DNA of 64,000 nucleotides from positions 16,124 to 80,123 of the forward strand of contig CAWUHX010000529.1 in NCBI GenBank assembly GCA_963922205.1, read 5' to 3'. The notes beneath the pieces are model-generated. The model ran no database searches. It was not told where the DNA came from and saw nothing but the letters and a program-made list of their open reading frames with translations. This DNA comes from Romanomermis culicivorax (Eukaryota > Nematoda > Enoplea > Mermithida > Mermithidae). The position numbers and the translations under genes were made by a program. Below are positions 10,853 through 22,756 of this stretch, piece after piece (position 1 is the stretch's first letter; each line of letters begins with the position of its first letter).

Positions 10853-13811
10853 GGCTGTGGCTATACAGACTGCAGCGGATATACAGACTGCAGTCTGTAT
10901 AGACAAGCAACTATACAGACTGCCTTTTGCTTGTGGAAATGTACAGTAAACTACAATATGCAATGAACAAACTTCCAAACCTGCAGACATAGTATGAAAC
11001 TGACACGACGAGTTCATAGGTATATTAACACTTCAGTAAACGATATTGATAAGACAAGTATTATGTATCTTGATTATCGCAGTTCGAAAATGACAACTTT
11101 CCCATGGCATCATTTTTTCTTCAGCTGATTATACAGATAATACAAAAGAAATATCGCATGATAATCAAAAGAGATGAATAGCCTGCTTTTCTTGAAATGC
11201 TTGTTCAACAATTATTCGAGTGAACATTTTTACAGTAAAAGCTCAATGCAAAGGATTTGGACAACAGTACTGATTTGTGCCGCTTTTTATTTGGAAAAAT
11301 TGTTCAAGATGAAGGCACATTTGATATGGCTATACGACTTGAAAACAATGCCTACATTACATAAACAAGAAATCATATTTCCACCATTCGACGAGTTTTT
11401 GATAACCAAAAGAATGGTTTTCTAACTTCCAAGCAGCAATTTAGTTTATCTGAAGTCAAATATGGGAACTATGCGCTTGGTCAGCGCTTCTTGAAGTTAA
11501 TATTACTCTTTTGGAGTCACATATGCTTTGTTCAGAAGAATCGTTAAACTGCAGCATGATTTTCATCCTCATGACGTTTTTTTCTTTCTTCTCTCAGTTT
11601 CCTTCATAGATCTTCTTGGTTAATGTTGGGAAATAGAATCTGATGCGGTCAGCAAAAGTCTGCCAAGGACAACACTCCCCCAAACTCCCAATGTGTACGT
11701 GTGGTCATTTCACTCAGAATTTTCAGTGTGTACCTTATTGATTGCTATTCGAAAAAGAAATTCAGTTGCTGTCGTCGACCTTGATCATTAAATGCTGATG
11801 ATCGATTTTCAAATAAATTTTATTTTAGATCGTTAATCAAACCGGTTTTAACGTCCAGTGTAAAGAAACATATTGCAACTTTTTTTGTAATAAACTGAAC
11901 AACAGATTTGTTGAACTGTCAAAGCATGCATATTTTGTAACTAGTTTATTAGAAAATGCCCCAATGGGGCAGTAGTAAAAGCAGAATGTACTTGCTTGGA
12001 TAGTTGCCAAGCTAGAAAAAGGAGTGGACTAGATTTTTGAGAACTTGAGCTAGAGTTTGAAAAACCCAATTTTGTAATACTGGATTTATATTTTTTCTCC
12101 TCATTAAAGAATTTTTTCATGTACGCGGAAAAGTATATTCGGCAACTTCATGCATTTTCTCTTCCCCATAGCAATGTATCAACCACAGTAAAATTTTTCT
12201 GGTTGAAAATGATATGCAAGCTGATAGTTGACTTGACTCAAATGTGGAGAAATAATTTTCCAACTAGTCCACCTTTTTTTCAAGGGCATTTTCTAATAAA
12301 CAATTACACCTCTTTTTGGGTCTCAACCATGCATGAAAACCTTCATAGAAGCATATTCAAGTTTTAAATCTGGTCATCTTCATATCAAAGAAACAATAAA
12401 AAACTACATATGCTTGTTTACACCCAGGATATTCTTTTGTGTAAAGTGACCATGTAATATAGGCGCTAATGCATCAGTGTAAATTCACAATGTACGATAT
12501 GTGTATTCAATTACTGTATATAAATTTATTCCATAATTTATTGTCTCAAGGATGTCTGAGTTTCCCTATATTGACATTCCTGTAAATTCACTTGAAGTGT
12601 TCTGTTTTGAACGTCTTGAACCCAGAAGCCATTATTGACCCAATTAAAGATGTTACATAATTAATTTGCACATTGGCACCTGGTCCTCATAACTCACATG
12701 AAGATACACATTTCCATAGGTACAATAATTCTCCCCAAAATCGTAAATACACCTGTCCTGTAATAAAATGTAGAAACCCCAACCCAGAAACCAGTCTCAA
12801 GTGGAACAGTAGCTGCGGTTCATTACAGAAGCATATACAAGTGTAATTAATAAGGAAGCATGTAGGCATGACTAAGCCCCCAATAAGTCGGAAGCATACA
12901 GACAGAGAAGCTAAGCATAACACAAAAAGGCGTGGTGAAGCATACTATAGTAGGAAGCATAAAAGGCGTGGTTAGGTAAGCATACAGTACATGGAAGCGT
13001 ATGAAGCAGGAAGCGATGATTGGTTGGAAGAAGATTTCGGAAGTGGATTCCCCACGGATCAAGGGTGTGGCTAACAGGAAGCAGGATACAAGGCCAAGAA
13101 AGCGTGAAATAATTGAGTCTTTTCGTATTTCGTTTTAAATCCGCGTGTTAGAGATTCATGAAAAAGCAAGCATGTATCGTTGGTGCCTGGTGAAGCAGTT
13201 GACAAAATTGTATTTTCATTCGTTTATCGTTATAGTACCATAACCCCCTCGTATCGCTTATGGTGTTTTCATCTCGAGGACATCGGGAAACGCGTTCTTT
13301 GAGAAAAGTAAAAGTATAGTGAAAATTGGATGTTACAACTGAATCTATTGAATTCCCCGTGGTCGAAAACTCCTTCCACTGAAAAATCACGAAAATTCGC
13401 TTGTTTACACCCGGGATAATTTTTTTGTGTAAAGTGATGGAATCCATCGATTTCTCAGCCATCCAAAACTCCTTCCACCAAAAAATCACAAAAATAGGCT
13501 TGTTCAACCGACGTTTTGTTTGTAACATTTGCATGATGATGTTAGAAGAATACAGCAATTTGAAAGATATTATTTTGGGAATCTGATAATCAAGTGAAGT
13601 AATTATTACCTTATGAATGTCGTTACTCTAGTTTCAATATACCTATGAACACGGACAATACCAGTGTGTCAATTTGATAATCTTTTGACAGGTTTTGTAG
13701 TTTGTCAATTGAATGTCACAGTTTACTGTATATATACGCACATGTTCTTCAGCAAAACACAGTCTGTATAGCCGCTTGTCTATACAGACAGCAGTCTGTA
13801 TAGCCAAAGCC
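10853..13811. mobile_element. hAT-like element inside the LTR of A, TSD TTTTTTCC
   Basis: The left end starts GGCTGTGGCTATACAGACTGC. The reverse complement of the right end starts GGCTTTGGCTATACAGACTG. TTTTTTCC is present at 10845-10852 and again at 13812-13819, and removing one copy plus the element restores continuity with the intact left LTR. Internal copies of CTATACAGACTGCAG flank both ends. No transposase is recognisable inside. At 11170-11300 there is a reversed fragment of the small mariner-like repeat found at 57521. The insertion is later than A. Confidence 0.9.
12835..13060. repeat. GGAAGCATA-type degenerate tandem repeat
   Basis: The word (G)GAAGCATA or GGAAGCGTA recurs at roughly 20-30 bp intervals with AAAAGGCGTGGT spacers. 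It lies inside the hAT-like element. Confidence 0.6.
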
Positions 13812-13819
13812 TTTTTTCC

Positions 13820-14270
13820 ACTATTTTCCCTACAGTAAAACCTTTTCAAGACCGCCGATTTTCATTAAAATTTGCCTATGTGAATCTTTTCATATTTTTC
13901 TTCATCTTTGTAAAATTTGCATAACTATTTGTTTTGTGCTTTTTGTCATGTGTGGCCTATTTTGGCCAGTTTAGTGAATCCGTTTTTTCTTGCTCGTTTT
14001 TTTATGCCATATTTATCGCCAGCATAATGAAGTTATTTGTGATCAGCGTCCCACCTAGCCAAATCTGCACCCAATCGCCCAATTATTCATCATTACGTTT
14101 TTTATTCTATTTATATTATTCTATTTGTTTATTTGCCTTATTCATTTTATTATTATTATTATTTATCCACTTCCAAATAGAATTTCGAACCTCGTAAATT
14201 CCACATTTATTATTGTATTTCTTTATTTATTTCTTCATGTTCACCACCCCCAAAATTCGCCAATTTCACA
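13820..14270 (+). repeat. Right LTR of element A, second piece
   Basis: Matches the left LTR from just after the insertion point to its CA end, with about 10% difference by eye. It is followed by the duplication TGTA at 14271-14274. Confidence 0.9.
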
Positions 14271-14274
14271 TGTA

Positions 14275-14904
14275 TATTAAAATCGTTTTTGCTAGTTAAG
14301 ATAGTCTATTTGCAGTTGACCATCTAAGTTTCACATGCTTTTGTGCTGCAGTTGCTGTAGATATGCACGAACGAACCATTCCAAAATCACAAAAAAATAT
14401 CTGTCAGAGAAATATTTTTGCGAAAGGTTTGAAAAAAAAGCGAAAACAAAACATTATCATAAGGATTCCCGATCAGAGTTGTTTTGAATGAAGCTTAATT
14501 GCAAAAAATTTAAATTAATGAAATAAATAAAACAAAATGAAATAAGCAAATAAGATGAAATGAATAAAATAACTAAGCAGTAAAGGCAGAACAAAAAACA
14601 AATAATAAAGAAACGAAAAGTAAAATAATGTAGTAAAGAGTAAGAAAAAAATAGAACACAAGTACACAACCTGAAAACATTAAACAAAAAGAACAAAAAG
14701 TGGCTCAAGATAAGAAGAATATAAAAAGAAATAAGTCAATAAAGGAAAAAAGAAACAACAAAGATGCGTGTAGATATGTTAATAATGAACAAACCAGGAT
14801 AAAAAGTTGCAATGTCGTGAAAACATACGCTCTAAAGCCATAATGTCAGAAATCTGGTGATTGATGCCAAAATGTGTGAAAACTAATTTGGGAATTTGTT
14901 CTGA
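14275..14904. other. Interior of element Y, A-rich
   Basis: Long A/G-rich run (14500-14780) with AAATAAA-type words and no coding frame of interest. Confidence 0.45.
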
Positions 14905-14970
14905 GACTTCGCTGTTTTGAGACCTCACTCTTTTGAGAATCACTGTTTTGAGTCGTGCTATTTGATTGGG

Positions 14971-15062
14971 TAGCAGATCCGCTACCTACTGCACATCTGC
15001 TACCTAGTGCCCATCTGCTACCTAGAGCACGACTGCTACCTAGTGCACATCCACTACCATAG
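14971..15062. repeat. GCTACCTAGTGCACATC array, left end of Z
   Basis: About five units of 17-19 bp. The reverse-complement array lies at 28801-28876 and marks the other end. Confidence 0.8.
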
Positions 15063-15215
15063 TCAGATCCGCTGCGCTACTAGACAGCAAAAAATGTGAA
15101 AAAGGTTTTGCTATTGTTTTCATAAGACAAAAGAATAAAAGAATATGGAATACGGTAGGCGGTCTACGTGGTAAAACATATTTTGTTTGCCACCTTTATG
15201 GAACCGCAAGAATGG

Positions 15216-16640
15216 TGTCACATTAAACAAAATAGGAGCCATGTCACATTAACTGAATTGGTGATCAGTCACATTGATGGGAAAACCCATACCATATCCC
15301 CTAGAGAATACAGCCATGCCACTGTAAGTGACATGCTGTGACCCTGTTGGGTGGAACATAACCATTTCGGGAACATAACCCAGCTGGTACTACCACAGGA
15401 GAACCTATAGTGTACCTCAGCCTTGTCCTAGGGTTCAGCTGTAGAATAATAGACAACACGGCCGGGTCAGGGGTGGCAATTTCTAGTCCTCATTCACTGA
15501 GAATGAGGGACTGTGCCATTCCTGGAATGGCTTACTGTAGGGGACCCAATTGTGAACCTAAATCCCCTAATTGGCCCTGACCTTAAGGGTTCAAGGGCTT
15601 TCTCAACTGAGGGTACTCTCAAGGGAAAACTGGCCTAAGGAGAATTCCCACAAATATACCCTCAACAATAATAACCCCTGAGAAGACTCACTAAATCCTC
15701 TTCTCAAAGTACTCGGTGCTGGGGGATGGGTTCTCGGATCAAAACGTGGGTCCTACGGATGGCGGGGGAGTGGGTACAGTAATCAGAAAGTGATTCGGCG
15801 TGGAGGGCTCAACTGGCACAAGTCGGCGGGTGACGATGCAAATGTTCCTCGGGGAGGCCACTGGGGTTCTCGATCAACAGGCGACAGGGTAAACTTTTAG
15901 GTCGGACTACAGTAACGTATGAATGCAGGGGACACCGAAGGTGAATATGTAAATTTATTAAAGAAAGGCGGTGAACACAGGCGAAATATGCAAATTTATA
16001 ATAAAGGTCGTTGACGAATGCGGAGTTGTAAGCTAAAGACACAGAAGACGGTTTAGGCCCAGAAATGAATGCAAAATTAAAGGAACAAGCCCTTTTAAAG
16101 GGTCCCGTAATCTACAGTATGCCTTGGGCGGAGCTAAGACATACCCAAGCTAACTTTTACAGCGGAAATCGCTGCAGAAGATGCCTGTGGTCACATAGAC
16201 ATTTTCCAGTCCACAACGTTAAGCATTGGGGCGAGTTTCACTCTCCATGCCAAACATATGAACACCATCTAGTGAGAATTTCCAACTAGGCATTTCACGT
16301 TTCGAAACGTCGCTAGTTTTTACTGATAAGAGGTGCACCTTGTGCTCCAATTACAGCGATGAGCTCGGAGAGCTTATCTGTAAAGGAAATTCTGACTAGT
16401 GGGTTACATACCATAGTCTATGTGCGCAACAGAAAAATAATAAATTGTAACGGGAATAAAAGTGCCAAAGTAAAACAGAAATGAAACACAAAAAGTACAC
16501 ACAGAAAATGCATGTAAAAATTATAAATACAGAATGCAAAATTAATGTAAGTTACTGTAAACAAAAACATGGCAAAAAACATAATGGAAAAACATGATGT
16601 GAATCACGTGATGTTGGGCGAAATTCGTTGGCACATGACA
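15216..16640 (-). repeat. 3' LTR of element B (left copy)
   Basis: Near-identical over its length to 26613-28038, apart from a replaced ~40 bp block around 15345-15375. It contains a TTTTAAAGGGTCCC word and a GAAACGTCGCTAG palindromic neighbourhood shared by both copies. Confidence 0.9.
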
Positions 16641-17202
16641 GGGCGGTCCTTCGAAAAAGGGCGTCCTCGTCCTTGTGTTGTTGAGGTTTATGCGGCATGT
16701 CCGTGGAGATCAATCGTCCAATTGGAGGTGATGGCAGGCGGTCAATGGTTCAATGGTTTTTCGGTGCGTTCTGACTTGTGGAGTTGTGTCAATGATGCAT
16801 GGAGTTGCTGACGTAAATTGATCAGTGTGGTTGGTTATGCATGGAGTTACTGACCCCAATTGATCAGTTCATTAATATGTGGAGTTGCCATTTGTCGATT
16901 GATCTGTGAGATCTATAATGAGATTAGAAAAAAAATTTTAAGGGGCGAGATGTAGGCTATCACACGGATGCGCCTGTGATATGAAGCAATACCCTAGTTT
17001 AGATGCATTGATCGCTGCTTATTCTCTTCTTTACACTGCTGATCCAGCATGGAACAGGAGTGGGTATTCCGTGAGGGGCATCGCAGTCCTTCGAAAAAGG
17101 ATGACCTCGTCCGTAAGTCGACTAAAGAAGAGAAGAGCTACTTGATTAGGCGTCGGAGACCTCTGCATCAAGATGTGGGTCAACGAGATATTGTGTAAAA
17201 TC
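16641..17202 (-). other. Element B 3' untranslated region
   Basis: Between the integrase stop and the LTR. It contains a direct repeat GTCCTTCGAAAAAGG followed by CCTCG (16646-16671 and 17086-17107) and three loose copies of TGGAGTTGC...GATCAGT (16780-16910). No clear polypurine tract borders the LTR. Confidence 0.5.
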
Positions 17203-18338
17203 TCAGCTTGTTGATGGAATCAACAAGGGCGCTGTCTCGACTTCCTGTGAAGTGGAAGATATCTCCTCTGCTTCAGTAGGCTGATCAGGTGATACGTAGC
17301 ATCTAAGCTGATTGACATGCACAGTATCTTCTTGATTTGTCTCAAGCCGAATGGTGACATTGGGATATGCCACATTCATTACAAAGTATGGCCCATCCTA
17401 AATGGGCAGCAATTTAGGCATAAACCACGTTTGCCAGTGGTGCGCAGTTTGAGCACCTGGTCCCCAACTTTGTATGAAACATCTCGTGCCATGCGATTAT
17501 AAGACCAAGCATAAGCCACCTGTGATCTGTCAATCGGACTCTGGATCAAGGTCAAGGCATTTGTAAAATGCCATTTGACCTCCATATCATATGTGGAAAT
17601 ATCAATGATATGGGCCCGAGGGCTGAATGAGAGCGCCGCATCAACAGGTAGCTTGGGCGTACGACCATACATGAGTTCAAAGGGGGAATATCCTATGGAC
17701 TCATTCATGCTAATGTTGACGGCGAACACAGAATACGGCAGGTGTTCATCCCAATCAGTATGACCTTGGTGGACATACATACCTAGCCATGTGGCTAGCA
17801 TCTGATTAGCTCTTTCCACTTCTCTGTTTGTCATTGGGTGATAAGCGGTGGAGTGGATTTTCTTAGTTGAACAAATGGCAGTGATTTCTGTCATCAGTTT
17901 GGACGTGAAATCAGTGCCACGATCAGACTGAAGAATCTGCAGTGCCCCATGTCGGCAGACAATTTGTGTAACAAAAAGGCGTGCTATGGTTTGTGCAGTA
18001 ATATCCGGAGTAGCGAAAGCTTCAAACCATTTGGTAAAGTAGTTGATAAAGACTACAATAAAACGGTTGCCACTTTCACTAGTGGTCATTGGTCCCATAC
18101 AGTCGACACCTACTCGATGAAACGGCCCCCTAATGGTGATCAGTTTCAGAGCTGCTCGGGTCTTTTGTCTCGCGGGTTTATTCCATTGGCAAAGGTCACA
18201 CTGCTGACAAAAGAATTTTACGTCTGCACTGAGGGAAGGCCAGTGGTACCTGCAGGCTATAAGCCTCGCGGTACATTTAGCACCAAAGTGTCCAGGGAGA
18301 ATGTCATTATGGTGAGCCTCAATAATGGTAGTAACCAT
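17203..18338 (-). pseudogene. Element B integrase (core intact, one frameshift near the end)
   Basis: Integrase joins the cDNA into host DNA. Counting from 18338, the zinc domain has His10/His17 (HNDILPGH) and CysxxCys (FFCQQCDLCQ). The catalytic triad is Asp79 (VGVDCMG), Asp139 (SDRGTDF) and Glu175 (REVERAN), so the last two are 35 residues apart, the DD35E spacing. FELMYGRTPKLP follows. Near 17395 the frame shifts and a TAG follows, then the C-terminal part continues (GPYFVMNVAYPNVTIRL) to TGA at 17203. Upstream it is in the same frame as RNase H, separated by TAG and TGA. Confidence 0.9.
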
Positions 18339-18374
18339 TGATCAGGGAATGACAATCTTGTTGGACTCGCCTGT

Positions 18375-19340
18375 CTACTTCTGAAGGATGTTATCCAACA
18401 GGTGGTAGCCATTAACATCATTCTGGTCACTGTAGGGTTTTAGTGACCTAAGAATGGAGGCTAGTTCCCGATCCTCAAATTGAGCTGCAAGAAGGTCATG
18501 GTGCTGCGCATCCTGTGATATCTCTGCATAAGACTCTGACCTCACCAGGCGCTGCGCACCATCGGTGATCATTTGAGATGATATCGCCAGGCGCTGAGCA
18601 CCATCTGAGATCATCACAATTTCTCCCTCAGGTCTGTATAGGGGAGTATCGTCAATACTCTCCCCAGCAAGGGAATTAGGATCAGGCAGGCGTGATAATG
18701 GGTCAGCATTACCATTAGACTGACCTTTTCGCAGCCGAATTGTCAGTTTGAATTCAGCGAGCGTGAGGCCCCACGGAGCTATCCGGGCTGAAGGGTTAGG
18801 TTTCTCCAACACAGCCTTAACAGCGGTATGGTCAGTCTGAATAACCACCTCATGTTGAAAGAGGTAAGGCCAAAAATGCTTGACAAAATGGACAACATGG
18901 AGAGTCTCTAACTCCGTAATAGTGTAGTTTTTCTCAGCTGCCGTTAACCTTCTACTGGCCTAGGCGACAGGATGATCATATCCATCATCGTCCAACTGGC
19001 TAAGAACTGCTCCTATCCCTGAAATACTTGCATCGGTTTGAAGGATGAAGGATTTCGTGAAGTCCGGATGGCGCAGAATAGGAGGGTTTGTCAACAGCCT
19101 TCGGAGTTCGTTGAACACCACTTGCTGAGGTTTAGACCACAGAAAAGTAACTTCCTTCCGTAAGAGCTTGGTCAGGGGCTCGCTGAGCCGGGCGAAACTA
19201 GGGATGAAACGCCTATAATAAGACACAAGACCAAGAAAAGACTTGATGTCTTTGGCGTTTTGTGGAATGGGTAGATCCTGGACGGCAGCCAATTTGACTT
19301 TATCCAGTTCTAGGCCATTCTGTGAGATACGGTAGCCTAG
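18375..19340 (-). pseudogene. Element B partial reverse transcriptase (thumb/connection) and RNase H
   Basis: The RT begins abruptly at LGYRISQNGLELDKVKL and continues FLGLVSYYRRFIPSFARL. Everything N-terminal, including the Tyr-x-Asp-Asp palm, is absent. RNase H follows: first Asp (FILQTDASISG), then a TAG at 18958-18960 in the same frame, Glu (TITELETLHVVHF), Asp (QTDHTAVKAVL) and the tail KGQSNGNADPLSRLP. The frame ends at 18375. The N-terminal boundary is fused in frame to the envelope-like segment. Loss of the palm means no polymerase activity could be made from this copy. Confidence 0.9.
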
Positions 19341-20330
19341 GGTAGGGTCAAAGCAAAGCAACTGCCAAGTCAGATCAAGGTAGGGTTGAGGGTGAGAGCA
19401 AAGCTCAAGCCACATGAACCGAAAATTGTTAATTTCAGACTCTTTGATCTGCTGAGCCAGGTAGTTCAGTTTGGCCTTGACAGGGTCAGGACATGAGTCC
19501 TTTGCCAATCCAAATAACCTTTGGGTCATATTAAATCTTCCATGGATGCGTAGAAGAAGACCCTGATCCATCCGCACTGTGTTTAACCAGAGGTCAGGAC
19601 ACAACTGGAAGATGTGAGAGTTTCCTGGGATCTTCAGGGCAACTTGCAAATCATCAATGATGATATGGTCCCCTGACACAGATGCAGTGTAATTGCCCTG
19701 AGGACGATAATGACACTGTGCTGTAAAGTTTGTTGCAGGCCAGACAATTACCCCGTCCAGAGTAGTGCACTGACCTGCAGTGGGACTGCATCCACCTACA
19801 TCTCCTAAGGTACTTAGAGCAGTAGTGCCATCCCACGAAGCAACCAGTCTCTCCTCGATGAAGAGGTTAGTCACCATCTTGCAGATCTCACTGCAGCACC
19901 ATGAGTACATCACGTCCAGTGTTTGGTTAGTGCTATAAAAGCCAGGAGGTATTTCCACGAGCTTTTGTAAACCAAACACCTTCGTGCGATGTGCTAGCAT
20001 ACAAGCCGCAGGCGCTAGATGCTGAGTAGTAATGATATCTGCAGTAATGCCCCTAGATCCAAAGAAACCAGTGTTGGAGCACACCTTACAGTTACGCAAA
20101 GTGCACTTCCATGCTAAAGTAGTGATTGGATCAGAACTAGGGACATACACTGTAACATTCATGCGTTGGGACTCTATGAGGATTTTGGTGGCTTGCATTC
20201 AACTTTTTGAGGTAGCTCAAGTGGATGACCGCTTCTTGAAAGACCACAAAATTGGTACTGAGTAGCATGTATTGCAGAGCTCATTCCTAAGAACAGTAAT
20301 GTCACAAAGGCCCAATTTATTGTGTACAAG
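19341..20330 (-). pseudogene. Envelope-glycoprotein-like segment in element B
   Basis: The open frame from 20198 is Cys-rich (for example TLRNCKVCSNTGFFGSRG, YSWCCSEICKM) and has at least five N-x-S/T sequons (NVT, NQT, NFT, NYT, NMT), as in a secreted or surface ectodomain. One frameshift upstream (in an A4 run near 20185) a different frame, about 20199-20330, encodes a hydrophobic signal-peptide-like stretch (FVTLLFLGMSSAIHA) followed by another Cys. It resembles envelope proteins captured by LTR elements from RNA-virus-like sources. I cannot assign the viral family. No transmembrane segment or fusion peptide is seen before it runs in frame into RT at about 19340. Confidence 0.65.
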
Positions 20331-20392
20331 CTATTTACAAACAGTGCTCCTAAATAACACCAATATGTACAGTGTCGGCCTGTCAGGTGGTT

Positions 20393-21351
20393 TCATTCTT
20401 CGTTGTCGTCATCAGACAATATCCGCTCCTCGCCGGGGAAGTCGATGACCAGGCCCCTGCACGGGTGGACTTCGCGAAGAACGCCAATCTTCAGGGACCA
20501 TGGGGCAGTAGCAGCCGGAAAAGGCGATGCCTCGATGATGCTGACGTCATCGTTGACGGTGCGCAGCGTCTCTCCAAAGGCGTTGGCAACGGTGGGCGGG
20601 GGTTTCACAGCGGCCACTGGTTGCTGCTGGACAATCGCCGCCAGTGTTTGGGCTCCTGTCGTCGTTGTTGATGGTAGCGCGGCAACAACTGCTGTGGTCT
20701 GGGTGTTGCGACTTGCCTGTTCCACAGCGGGGTGGACGGCGTCCACTGCCGGCGATGACGGCTCACCGTCCAACAGAATCTTGTCCACCGGAGTGGCGTG
20801 AATAGTTCCATCGGCGATAAACTGGATCACTCGTCGAGCGACCTCCGGCCCCAATATCCGCAGCGCCGCTGGCGCCGAAAGCACGACGTCGGCGGCGGTA
20901 AGCCCCTCAACCTTAAAGGGCTGGTTGAGTAGCGCCCATGGGAGGTGCGGATACTCTTTGGCCAAATCTGTTGACCACATGGCCCCCATTGCGTCGGTGA
21001 CCAAAGAGGAATCTATAAATTAGAGATCATTAAAGCCCGTGACTTATAAGGATATCTGATTTTCATACCTGAAATGTCAGAAAAAGAAGGCAGTGTACCT
21101 AGCAGATTCATCGATTCCATTAGACCGAGGACCTCTGGCTCGGAGTCCGTAGGAATTCTGAGCAGTGGTCCTTGGGCGGCAAAATGGGCCGGAGGCGCCG
21201 GTGTACCTTCCCTCGGTCGATACGACGTGACCACACTGACGTTACCAGTCCTTTTTGGCGTCACTGATGGGTTTGCGTTGACTGGCCTTGCATATTTCAG
21301 CAGCGGCGGCAAGGCAGGGGACAGTGCCCGTGCCGAAACCACTGCGGCGGC
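20393..21351 (-). CDS. GC-rich reading frame of unknown function with a 56-nt intron-like gap (element B)
   Basis: From 21351 to 21069 and from 21012 to 20393, a frame stays open. It is joined by a candidate intron, 21068-21013, with donor GTATGA, acceptor TTTATAG and matching phase. Without splicing, the gap contains a stop. It follows the gag tail in the same frame, separated by a TAA (21352-21354). The product is Ala/Pro/Val-rich, with motifs such as [19 protein letters not shown] and [12 protein letters not shown] and an acidic end (ILSDDDNEE). The DNA is much richer in GC than its neighbours. It sits where protease is expected, but I see no Asp-Thr/Ser-Gly. I do not recognise the family. 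Confidence 0.5.
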
Positions 21352-21364
21352 TTAAAATCCAATA

Positions 21365-22756
21365 CTGATTACACAGACAGGATAACACAGTTGTGAAGGA
21401 TCCGCCAGGTGTTCAGCAAGAACTTCATCATCCAGATCAAACAGATCTGGATGAGGAAGACTGTCGGTATTCTATGGCATTCTTTTGCGGTGGGGGTGGC
21501 TGATATTGGTTTCCCATCCCATTAGGAGGTGGAGTAGCATATCGCCGAAAATTCCCACTTGTCCCATGAGGAGAGTAACCAGGATTACCAAAGTTAGTCT
21601 CACCAGGCATTGTCGGATTCCGATGTGGGCAGGCTGTGGCCCTGTGCACTCATATTTGTCAGCAATGTGGACAGGGTCTGTCGCATCAGTCAGTCGGGTG
21701 CGCCCTCGTTCAACAAAAATAGCAACGGCCGGCACCAGTGGCGGCAGCATTGCTAGGACCGGCGCTGTTGAGATGTTGGGCCGGGCAACTGGCGTCGTTG
21801 TGGGTGCAACGTCCATGATAGGAGCACATCTGTAAATGTGCTAATGACGGGCGATCCCCAACATTCTGGATGCGAGTCGACGGCCTCGGTGACGGCATCG
21901 AATTTCTTGGAGGTGGCACCGATTGCTGAGCCGTAAGTCGTGCAATGTGAGCCGTGAGCCGGGCCATTTCCGATTGTAATCGTCGAATCTCGTCAGACGG
22001 CATTGCTGACGGATGTTGGGCAGTGCCCCTTTGGTTCGACATTGACCTGACGTTATCGGCAGTCCTTTGTTCTGAAGAGAAAACAGCATTAGATGGGGCA
22101 GTATACCTAATCTCATCCCGAAAAATTTGCGATTCTGCATAACAAGCTGCTTTAAGAGTCTCCTCAAGAGTTGTAAACTCTCTGAACTTAATACTATCTT
22201 GGAGGACTGGTTTCAGCCCTCTCAGAAAGATAGGTTTAATAATCGAATCTCTGACAACAGTTGCGAGATCGGGATAAGCCACCCTGGATAGTCTTTTAAG
22301 GTGCTCAAGGTAAAGTATTGCAGACTCAGTAAGCTTCTGCAGATGATCTTTGATCAACTACTGATGCAGATCTGAGTCAGGCCCTACCAGAAAGTCTCTC
22401 TGTAGAAAAGCTGTAAACTCTTTGTAGCGGGTGGGCTGTGGAGTACCACTGCTAAAGTCCCGGTAGGATGCTAAAGCAGGACCTGTTAGGCAAGACTCCA
22501 GAAATGCAATTTTATATGCATGATCCGCTTCAGTTACACCTTGAAGGGTAAAGAAACGGGTCAAGTGAGATATAAAATCTGTTATAGACTCACCAAAAGC
22601 ACCCGAAAAGGCAGGAGGGGCCATGAAGCTGGACACAGGAGGGTGCCTCCTGCCATTTATGGCCTCCAACATTTGGTTGAGCAGTCCAAGGGCATTTTCA
22701 AATGCAGCCTGGAACTTATTCTCAATCTGTGAAGGTTGGTCAACTTCTGACTACAT
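21365..22756 (-). pseudogene. Element B gag (capsid and CCHC knuckles), with stops
   Basis: Gag builds the particle shell and binds RNA. An ATG at 22756 is followed at once by TAG. The frame then reads IENKFQAAFENALGLLNQ, FSGAFGESITDFISHLTRFF (capsid-like), a TAG at 22355, IKPIFLRGLKPVLQDSI and a linker. At 21720-21640 a CysX2CysX4HisX4Cys knuckle and a second Cys-Cys-His-Cys cluster are interrupted by four TGA codons within about 30 codons. A Pro/Gln-rich tail follows, partly in the next frame, ending at TAA 21352-21354. An earlier Cys/His cluster (CSYHGRCTHNDASC) precedes the knuckles. Confidence 0.85.

Larger units (their letters stand above)
4648..14270 (+). mobile_element. Element A: Ty3/gypsy LTR retrotransposon, decayed, TSD TGTA
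   Basis: Two ~497-bp LTRs of TG...CA form bound a gag-pol region. The left LTR is 4648-5144; the right is 10808-10852 plus 13820-14270, interrupted by a hAT-like element. The 4-bp duplication TGTA lies at 4644-4647 and 14271-14274. A polypurine tract abuts the right LTR. The order is gag, reverse transcriptase, RNase H, integrase, which is the Ty3/gypsy order. The LTR copies differ at roughly one base in ten in the segments I compared by eye, so the insertion is old. Several stops and frameshifts make it inactive. No envelope frame is visible after integrase. Confidence 0.92.

Noticed and set aside
20403-20801. Plus-strand frame through the GC-rich segment
   Set aside because: Antisense to the better supported spliced minus-strand frame; open only because GC-rich DNA has few stops.
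21600-21730. UGA used as a sense codon
   Set aside because: Host exons placed here never read through UGA and end at ordinary stops; mutational decay of the element explains the cluster better.
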